Positions 56,471 through 64,000 of a stretch of DNA of 64,000 nt are shown here, in pieces; the stretch's first letter is position 1; the number at the start of each line of letters is the position of its first letter. Below the pieces are notes generated by a model that did not search any database, was not told the origin of the DNA, and worked only from the letters and a program-made list of their open reading frames with translations. The translations under genes were made by a program, and so were the position numbers. The stretch is taken from the NCBI GenBank assembly GCA_032622095.1, contig CP136063.1, positions 62,507,897 to 62,571,896 of the forward strand, written 5' to 3'. Source of the stretch: Siphonodentalium dalli (taxonomy: Eukaryota > Mollusca > Scaphopoda > Gadilida > Siphonodentaliidae).

Positions 56471-58049
56471 CCCTTTGAACCCGACTGGCCGCAAAAGCGG
56501 CCAGCCAGAAAACGTTCATACACCCGACTGGCCGCAAAAGCGGCCAGCAGCATTCAGTGACATCATACAGCTATGTAGCATGTGTATACATGTTATAACC
56601 ATTGGTATATCCACTTATATCTATGTAAATGATCCCAAGGAACTTCAGCAGTGCCATGGGTGCATGTGTATGAGTTTGTTGCCGACTATTTGGGGTAGAA
56701 AAACATGCGCATGCGCACAGCGCAGAATTCAACAAACGTACATTATTTGAAGCGATTCGGGTAAAGCTCTACATTGTTGCGCGGTTCGCAGGATTGTAGA
56801 AAGACATTTCGATCACTCTTTTTGATTTAAATTAGTATTGCATACATAATCAATGTTCTGTCATATGTGGGGAAGGCGCACGCAGTTTCTTATTTGAGTC
56901 GATTTGTTTCGCGCATGCGCATAGGATAAAATGATAAATGTATGGATTTTTGTGAAATGATACAATCACATCAAGGATCTCCATAGTACATAAATTTGCG
57001 TTATACAGCTGCACGTTTTGACGTTGTACCAGAGTAGTACTGTGGAAATGGGTTGCATGGTCACAATACCATCTAGTCCGATCTACTTGCGTGCGTGCGT
57101 GCACATTACAAACACGTGGTCAAATCGTGCATTATTGAGCAATTATGTAAAGTTTAAGACTCGTGGCACAATTTGAACATGACCATCACCGTGCCCTATA
57201 GGCGATGCATCTAAAACGGGACGTAATGTCATTGAATGCACAGGGAAGTGGTGTCATTCGATCACCTGGGCTATATGCTTAGCAACCATTGATGCCGTTA
57301 AATACAAACTACATGTAGGTTTAATCTTCTGACCTGATGTATCTCCAGTTTCACAATAGGGTATTGACTGCATAGAAAATGTCGTTTCTTAGCGCGGAAT
57401 TATACGACGCTATAAGCTATAATTGCATTATACTTTCAGTTCCGGGTAGTTGCTTAGAAACCGCTACCAAGGAGTGATCGTGTGGCAAAGTATACCGTTC
57501 TAAAAAAAATACACAGTGGCCCATGGGAACATACCTGTAAAATTTCAGACCTGTAGCACCATTCGAACATAACCATCAGCATGTGCATGCCAATAATGTC
57601 TAAATTGGGGCATAATACAATTGGATTCACAGGGCAATGGTGTCATTTGATCATTTGTGGTATTTGCTTAGCAACCGTTGCTACCCTTAAATACAAGTTA
57701 GGATCAGACTTCTGGCCAGATATATCTCAAATTTCACAATAGGGTGTTGACTGCATCAAAACGCCATTTCCTTGGGCTGAATTACGACCGTAAAAGCTAT
57801 AATTGTATTTTACTTTCAATATCGGTTAGATGCCTAGCAACCGTTACCAGGGAGTGACCACGTGGCAATGTAACCAGATCGTAAAATAATCAGTGGTCCA
57901 TAGGGAACATACATCTAAAGTTTCAGAAATGTGACACCACTTGAACATAAACAACACCATACATCTAAACACTGGCCACAATATAAAAAATACCACTGGG
58001 AGCCCAGGGTCAGGGTGTCGATCGTTGTGGGGAGCCAGGGTTCAAAGGG
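56471..58049. mobile_element. Large TTAA element with GAACCC termini
   Basis: TTAA-CCCTTTGAACCC (56467-56482) and GGGTTCAAAGGG-TTAA (58038-58053) are perfect 12-bp inverted termini. 'ccgactggccgcaaaagcggccagc' occurs twice near the left end. From about 57160 a ~385-bp block ('aacatgaccatcacc..cacagggaagtggtgtcattcgatca..ttgcttagcaacc..accaaggagtga') is repeated with ~80% similarity from about 57545, with the start of a third copy at 57915. No transposase ORF is present. Confidence 0.75.
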
Positions 58050-58053
58050 TTAA

Positions 58054-60200
58054 TAAGCCATTCTGTTCGGTAAGGGGAAACCAAACACTAAAAAGCATCT
58101 ATGCATTGTCCAATAATACCTAGCTGGGAGAATTGAATTAAGTATTTCCTAGAATTTCAAGTAGCTTCCGTGAAAATGAAACTGATATATTCCATGTTTT
58201 CTGTCAATCGTAAAACTATTTGTGCGCTGTGACGTCATATATACTGCAGGGTTTGTCTGCAGGAGATATTTATAGCGGCGAAATACGAATGGTATAGCGA
58301 AATCTTTCAAACTCGGAACGCGTAGCTAGTCAATAGTCTGTATTAGTCCAACAACTGATGACCGCTGCTATAGAGTTTTAGCCAACGTGTTATAAAATAT
58401 AATTGAGTTTTGGCGGGAAATGGGAACATGTGCGCTGTTGTTTGTGTTTGGGGACCCAGGCGGAACAACGAAACAATTATTGACCGTACTTTGACTTTAT
58501 CTCCATATTGGGGGGGGGGGGGGGTGTATGTTTTTTGTGTTGATCATCCATGCTTGTAATATGGGTCAAATGAATGGTGTTGTCACTATGAATTCCCGCT
58601 ATAAAGACTGATTTGAAACAGGTTCCGTATTATAATAGTACGATAGCACGGGATCTCGGAGGTAGATACCTCCTTTGGAAGGAGAACCGCCTGTTGGCGT
58701 ATGTTGATCCCTACTCTGCCTAACTCAGCAATTCGGCATTCTTTGATCAAATTATGTAATCGTACGATAGAACGGGATCTCCGAGCGTGAGTAGTTTCAA
58801 CCACAGAAATCCTGTGCAAAATAATATCCGAACTCAGCAGTCCGACATTCTTTGATGTTACCACGACATTTATTACGCTGTATATAACGTCGCTATTTCA
58901 ATGCACACCAAACATTACGTTGTAGTTTTGGCGGTTTGATTTCAAAGGGTTACGCTGTGCTCAATTGACCCGCTTTTTCACCAGTATTTTGTTTAACCCC
59001 CCGAACTCCCGTTGCAGACGGATTTTTTATGACATATTGCTACTGACTTATGGTACATGTATGAATCAATCAGATCATCTGCGAGGGGAATGGGTCCGTG
59101 GGACGGACCCGCAGCCGGCCTGGCGGAAACCCTGCTGTAACACATGAAATTATTCCCTTTCCAAGTTGAGCTAAACAATAAACAACTTTCATTAAAATAT
59201 CTTATTAAAGATTAATATATGGTACGTATTGGCAGTGGGTGTTGCTGTTAAAATATTCAAATCTGTTAATCCGCCATAAACAGAAAGATGTTGAAATATA
59301 AACCAAGCATAAATATCATGTAAATAGCATGATATTTAGGTTTGTACACTGTTTTGTGTGAGCAATAAGTATGCAAAGAGTGTTCTATATGTACAATCCA
59401 TTAGCACTGGTTACAGGCCAGAGTGTTTGTCTGATCTTTATGAAATTTGTTGTGCATGGTAATATTGACATGTAGATGGGAACGAGTAATTTTGGGGTTA
59501 TTATGCCATAAAACATGGCCGTCGACAGCCATCTTGGATTTTACTCTTTGCATGACTAAACCCTTTGGCAATGGCTACAAGTTGTACCTTTGCTCTGACC
59601 ATTACTGTAATGATTAAGCTTCGTTGGATATATATATTTAATATAGGATCAAGCATATAGACATGTATACAGAAAGCGATGTGTATTATCACGCATGAGG
59701 TTAGATATCAGCAGGTTATTTCATTGTCTGTGTGGGTGCTATATTGGCATTATACAATAGCTCTATGCACTAAATGTCACATTTGAAATTTTTCATGGCT
59801 GTTAACATTGACACATAGATGGGACGAATCGTTTTTGGGGTCATTCGGCCACAAAACATGGCCACCGACAGCTATCTTGGACTTCAAAATTCAACTCATC
59901 ATTTCATTTATTGCTCATCACAGAAATGTAACATCTTCTCAAAGTTGAGCTACAATGTTGTGGACACTTCCATTAGTTATGGCCCTTATTCAATTTAATT
60001 GACCAGATTTAATAACAATTTTACAAGTAAATTAACTGGCGAATCAAGCCTCTTCAGAATTTCAATCTGAATCTGACAGAACTCCTGAATCTAAGTCCAA
60101 AATATCAGGTACAATGTCTTCCATGGACTTTGCTGAATTTTTGTCTCCAGTGGACTTGGACATAGAATATAAGTTCAAGTTTCTCGACGCACCACGATTG
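58054..60200. other. No recognisable gene; repeat fragments
   Basis: A G-run lies at 58509-58523. A near-repeat ('gtacgatagcacgggatctcgga', 58638, and 'gtacgatagaacgggatctccga', 58763) and the dispersed 'cagccatcttggattttactctttgcatgactaaa' fragment (59527, related again at 59868) are the only structures seen. Confidence 0.4.
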
Positions 60201-60203
60201 TCG

Positions 60204-60563
60204 TCAGAATTCTCTCAAACCTGGTCCCCTCCAATGGACAGAGAATTTGCCTGTGTTGCTACATGTACATGCGTATGCTGGCCCAGAATTCATGTTTACG
60301 TCTCGAACTAATGTAGAACTCCCACTAGCAGCTGCCGATGTAGAAGCGTTTGTATTCGCGATGTTCAACAACACTTGCAGGAAATCAGGAGACAGAAGAT
60401 TGGAAAGTCGGTCAACCTTGCCTTCCAATCCTCTCATTTTGTCAGTCCATTTCTCGTCGAGAATAGAATACTGGGAACAGCGTCTACAACGCATTTTAGG
60501 CGGAGAAGGAAAATTAAGCAAAGATGTATCCTCTTCCAAAGATTTTCTTCCTGAGTCTGCCAT
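60204..60563 (-). CDS. Unknown ORF, 119 aa, probably frameshifted
   Basis: ATG at 60563 opens MADSGRKSLEEDTSLLNFP, then a CRRCSQYS motif, a short helical stretch (EKWTDKMRGLEGKVDRLSNLL) and a low-complexity alanine/serine linker. A second frame continues just downstream (GASRNLNLYSMSKSTGDKN..MEDIVPDILDLDSG), which suggests a one-base shift near 60210. The style (coiled stretch, acidic D/S segment) is like the N-terminus of a transposable-element protein, but I cannot name the family. Confidence 0.35.
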   Translation of the reverse strand: MADSGRKSLEEDTSLLNFPSPPKMRCRRCSQYSILDEKWTDKMRGLEGKVDRLSNLLSPDFLQVLLNIANTNASTSAAASGSSTLVRDVNMNSGPAYACTCSNTGKFSVHWRGPGLREF

Positions 60564-61612
60564 AACGCAACAATATAAAAATTGAAAATAATAGAGCTAC
60601 AGAAAAAACTGGCGTGTTGTTAAAACACGAATTCAGAAAAAAGTGAGGAGTGAAGGTCACGGTGGACCATGTGACAAATCCCAGTTGTGGTAGTACGTGC
60701 GAATCATGTGATCTGTTTTAGTTCACCTGCGGTTTAGAGCATGGAGAGTTATTTATAGCCATCCGGAAATTCCCAATTTCTGTAATAATAATAAGTCATT
60801 CACGAAATAAAACCCAATATTTAAACTAGGACCCTGTTCTTTTGGCTAATGATCTAATTTGGTTTAATTTATAAACATGAACAGTTAGAATCATTTTAGC
60901 AGTCATAATTTGTCTTTAAACATGGATGGCATTAGAAAAAACAGATTCATACCAGTACATCCACCAAGCCCGGACCTTCCATGCAGAATTTTTTTTCGAC
61001 TCTAAATCCCCCACCCCCTGATCACTTCTACAATAAAATGGTGTTAATCAAAATGAAAATATCTAAAACCGCATTTCATTGGCAGCATTGGCTAAGACCA
61101 AGAGAAAATAACTTACATTTACATTCATCACCGCCGATACTTGTCGAACATGAATAACAGCTCTGCATTCCATTTTCTTTGTTTCTTGAATATCGTACCT
61201 TTTTTCCCCCCTTCGTGTATGGATGTTCTTCGTGTATGGATGTTCTTCGTGTATGGATGTTCTTGCCTTTTCTTTTTCCCTTTGTGTATGGATGTTCTTG
61301 CCTTGAGTCCTGTTGTAATGAGAAAATAAAAGTCATGTCCTTCACTGTTATCAAGGAAATATTCTGATATGTTTTTGTGATGTTCTTTATTCTGTCAAGT
61401 AATGATTCTTGAAAAATTACACCATGCCCAGAAAAAGTTTCTTCTGATTATTTAATCGTATGCTCTTATTTCTCCAGCTTAGATCTAAATACATGTATGT
61501 TCTGCTTGCTAATAGATTTGATTCTATGATAGCTGATGATAATCCTGCATTTGGAGGAATATATTTATTCCCACTGTGACAGTCTCATATTAAGTTTAGT
61601 AAATTAACATAC

Positions 61613-61782
61613 CTTTTCTCTGATTCTGGCAGAAACTTGTTTGTGATAGTTTGCACCAATTCTGACAGCCTCAAATTTTTATTCAGAAACTGTTACTTCA
61701 GATGGCGATGCTGCCGTTCGTTACCATTTGTTGTGTTTATCCGATTATTCAATCCATCTGGTCTGTAGAATTTTACCCACAT
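61613..61782 (-). pseudogene. MULE/SWIM-like transposase-derived exon with in-frame TAA
   Basis: Acceptor TTTTCAG| (61783) and donor AAAAG|GTATGTT (61606-61612) bracket MWVKFYRPDGLNNRINTTNG, then NERQHRHLK, a TAA, then QFLNKNLRLSELVQTITNKF and LPESEK. The pattern (W...YR, TNN/TNG, ERQ.H.LK, FLP.S) is that of animal MULE/SWIM-type transposase-derived proteins. The in-frame TAA falls where I would expect an aromatic residue, so it looks like one nonsense change. An alternative acceptor (AACAG| at 61690) would skip it. Confidence 0.4.
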
Positions 61783-61882
61783 CTGAAAATGGTTGAATGC
61801 ATTTTGACTATAAAATGAATGCAAGATCATCATGGACCACTAGTATGTGTACATTCAATACAATATAATCAATAAAACATAC

Positions 61883-61910
61883 CTTCCCATACCGAACTCG
61901 AACATGTTCG
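61883..61910 (-). pseudogene. Upstream exon end of the MULE/SWIM-like gene
   Basis: HVRVRYGK is followed by the donor AAG|GTATGTTTT. It joins in phase across an intron of about 100 bp to MWVKFYRPDG. Its upstream part is lost in the GTTC-rich repeat that starts near 61905. Confidence 0.35.
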
Positions 61911-62330
61911 CTTAATGTTCAGCAAGTGTTCTGAGAAGTGTCTAAGAACACTAGTGAGAACACTAAGGGCACTCCTGACCCATTACACTATTATGTACTT
62001 AATATATGCTTGAACATTAGTGCTAGTGTTCCTAGAGTAGACTAATGTTTGGTAAGTGTTCCCACAGGCCGAATTATGCAAATTAGCTTAGTGAGGGAAC
62101 ACTAATATAGATGTTCCTAGGAACCTCGGAACACTTATATAGAATTTCCTACTAATGTTCCTAGGGTCTCCGAACACTTATAGATGTTCGTACTAATGTT
62201 CCTAGCGTCTCCGAACACTTATATAGGTGTTCCTGCTAATGTTCCTAGGGTCTCTGAATGCTTATATAGGTGTTCCCACTAATGGTCCTAGGGCTTTTCG
62301 ATCATCAATATTGATGTTCCCAGTAGTTTT
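61905..62330. repeat. GTTC-rich element with ~45-bp degenerate units
   Basis: Units of 'ctaatgttcctagggtctccgaacacttatatagatgttc' recur from about 62090 to 62300, preceded by inverted words ('gaacacta', 'tagtgttc'). The inverted-word structure suggests a foldback or MITE origin. Confidence 0.6.
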
Positions 62331-62665
62331 AGATCACCAAGATAATTGATACTAGTGTTATTTCCATCATCAATATGACTTTTCAATATAATGTATATAA
62401 ATAATCAGCCCTCATAATTGGCTACGGCAATCGGCAATGCCGAAGCCATTTGCTGAAGCAAGCTGGGCCACGATAAAGGGTTGCCGTAGCAGATTGCCGA
62501 AGCCAAACAATCTGAATTAAAAGGGCTGAATAATTGTTTACCAAAAACCTGACCTGTGAATCCTATAGCTTTTCAAAATATAAGTGCTATGAGCAGTATG
62601 TGGTGGTGAGATATTCTTTTAAGAAGCTAACATTTCTCAAACAGCTCAAAGACAAGCTAGATATA

Positions 62666-62847
62666 ACCCTTTCATGGTGTGGGCTGCGCTGATGCAGCAT
62701 TAATCATCATGTGCCAGTGCATTCTCTTATATATGTGAATTTCCCATAGGGAAAAATATTGTTATGCCAATGTAGTCTCTTATATATGCGAGGTTCCCTA
62801 TGGGGGGCGGCTTGCATATATGAGAGAATTTATTGACACAGGAAGGG
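62666..62847. mobile_element. TTAA MITE family A, left TTAA mutated
   Basis: CCCTTTCATGGTGTGGGCTGC..GATGCAGCATTAA and the right end GGAAGGG-TTAA (62848-62851) identify a family A element. The left flank is ATAA. Two partial 'ttctcttatatatg' palindrome arms are present at 62721 and 62775-62830. Confidence 0.65.
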
Positions 62848-62851
62848 TTAA

Positions 62852-63590
62852 AATAGCACCAACAGTAAGTGTGCATCAATCTATCAATAGAGTCACTTAC
62901 CGTACTTGCAACCAATTGGCATTCTATCCACGTTTCGTTAAGAAATTGATTCCAGAATGAAATTCATCACATATTTATTATACAGTAGAATACTAGTAGG
63001 ATATCTACACCATATACATGTACATGTAACACATAGTCATTGTCTATAGTATTATACTATTATTATGTCCATGTTCATTGTTTCTTTTCCTGTTCCTGTT
63101 TCTTTTTTTTGTCTTTATTCTTGGACTCTTCACTGAAAGAATAAGCATTTTGATGTCACTATAAATTCAAATAAATTAGCTAGGCCCAACAGTTTTTGTT
63201 AAACTCTGGATATTTTCCATGTTTAAATATATAAGGATATTATATATAATAGCGGCGACTGAGTTAATTGAAATTGCAGTTCAAAGAATAATTTGACAGT
63301 TCTGAAATGTCTAGTTGACATCGTGGTTATCTTCATATAACACATCAGTTAATTAGTAGAATGAGGTCATTCGGGTAAATAATATATGAAAACTGAACCA
63401 CACATGTGCGTTACTGGTTTATGGCACTCGTGCGATCATGAAATGATACACATTTACAAGTTGAGGCCACATAGTATTCTTAAAACCATCACTATAGTAC
63501 CATGAACTGAAGACTAGTAACACAACAACTGCAGTCCAGTTACTTAATATGATATGAAACATGGGAATATGTTTATAAAGAAGTCTTACT
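62852..63590. other. No gene clearly supported
   Basis: A possible 23-nt exon at 62901-62923 (minus strand, donor ACG|GTAAGTGA) is in phase with 63600-63689 but is too short to support on its own. The rest is AT-rich without recognisable content. Confidence 0.35.
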
Positions 63591-63599
63591 CTCGTCGGG

Positions 63600-63689
63600 C
63601 ATTTGAGCATTTCCGGCAAAACTTTTTGTTCACTTCAACGTTTGTCGGCTGAATCCACTCCCTTTTCTTGCAGTAAGCCAAAAGATATT
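63600..63689 (-). CDS. Candidate 90-nt host exon with CxxC motif
   Basis: A strong acceptor (TTTTTCTCTGCCAACAG|) and donor (GAGA|GTAAGA) bracket a minus-strand frame reading YLLAYCKKREWIQPTNVEV then NKKFCRKCSNARR. A CRKC pair after a basic stretch could be half of a zinc-binding site. Exon length is a multiple of three. I do not recognise the gene. Confidence 0.45.
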
Positions 63690-64000
63690 CTGTTGGCAGA
63701 GAAAAACAATACTTATAAATATAAAAGCTAAACAGTTAAAGGTTATGAAATGTTATCAAGTTTTATGTTATTAAAATGCCCCAGCATCTGAGAATGGAAA
63801 ACTCAATATAGCACTGATAATCTACAGAATATATTTTAACATCACTTAACTTGTTGAATTTGTGAGGACAGAATTAACACTGCAACCATTAAAAGTTAAT
63901 ACTCTTGTGGTGACACCAATACAACAATATAATGACACTTTTACAGTGTTTGATTAGAAATTTTGTCAGGTGTATTTTTGTGAGACACGTACTTTTCTCA

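Noticed and set aside
60247-60585. 112-aa plus-strand ORF
   Set aside because: It is the antisense shadow of the minus-strand ORF at 60204-60563, which has the more protein-like composition and an ATG followed by polar/helical segments.
61117-61162. Ly6/uPAR-like exon (minus strand, SCYSCSTSIGGDECK, with a GTAAGT donor)
   Set aside because: The motif looks like the start of a Ly6 domain, but it is a 46-nt window and the phase inherited from the upstream MULE-like exon at 61613 reads a different frame (AVIHVRQVSAVMNV). No signal peptide or further cysteine exons are nearby.

Overview
The window reads as animal nuclear DNA, most likely from a marine bivalve or another lophotrochozoan. It is AT-rich and has no operons. 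Short coding blocks are flanked by GT/AG splice signals. The repeat families (elements with a 'gtccgtccgtcc' core followed by 'gagttatgcccctt' stretches, SINEs with a 'gacgttaaac..caat' tail, tandem minisatellites) are the kind common in mollusc genomes; the taxon is an inference. Almost everything that can be recognised is mobile or repeat-derived. No complete host gene can be seen, only a few candidate exons, nearly all on the minus strand.

Layout. 1-2460: a C-terminal fragment of a CACTA/Tnp2-like transposase and two nested TTAA-flanked MITEs. 2461-8730 (block A) and 23501-28518 (block A') are copies of the same ~5-6 kb segment, differing by scattered substitutions and by two insertions present only in A. 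Between them, 8731-23500 is a Penelope-like element (PLE) array: an inverted 62-bp piece, then four and two-thirds head-to-tail copies of a 2,332-bp internally deleted PLE, then one full-length PLE carrying an intact 648-codon reverse transcriptase.

28519-29402: two overlapping ORFs of an unrecognised element, one with a SAP-like segment. 29602-34529: a non-autonomous gag-only LTR retrotransposon in tandem form (LTR-internal-LTR-internal-LTR) bounded by a 4-bp target duplication. 34690-35720: LINE endonuclease remnant. 35869-36900: hAT-like transposase fragment split by a TTAA MITE. 37338-38860: further MITEs, one sitting inside a SINE tail. 39761-40075: tRNA-headed SINE.

40660-48620: candidate exons of one or more unidentified minus-strand genes, interrupted by two large minisatellites (a 38-43-bp unit inside a candidate exon, and a 28-bp unit). 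50059-51893: Tnp2-like transposase whose coding sequence carries a 57-bp in-frame minisatellite. 52619-53272: N-terminus of a BED-finger hAT-like protein. 54800-58050: a foldback-like element and a large TTAA element. 60200-64000: an unknown ORF, exons of a MULE/SWIM-like gene, a GTTC-rich repeat and one candidate host exon.

The most notable features are the PLE-derived array homogenised beside its autonomous relative, the two coding minisatellites, the tandem gag-only LTR element, and one palindromic module shared by several families of TTAA-flanked MITEs. The A/A' duplication could be real, or it could be an assembly that strings two haplotypes together.
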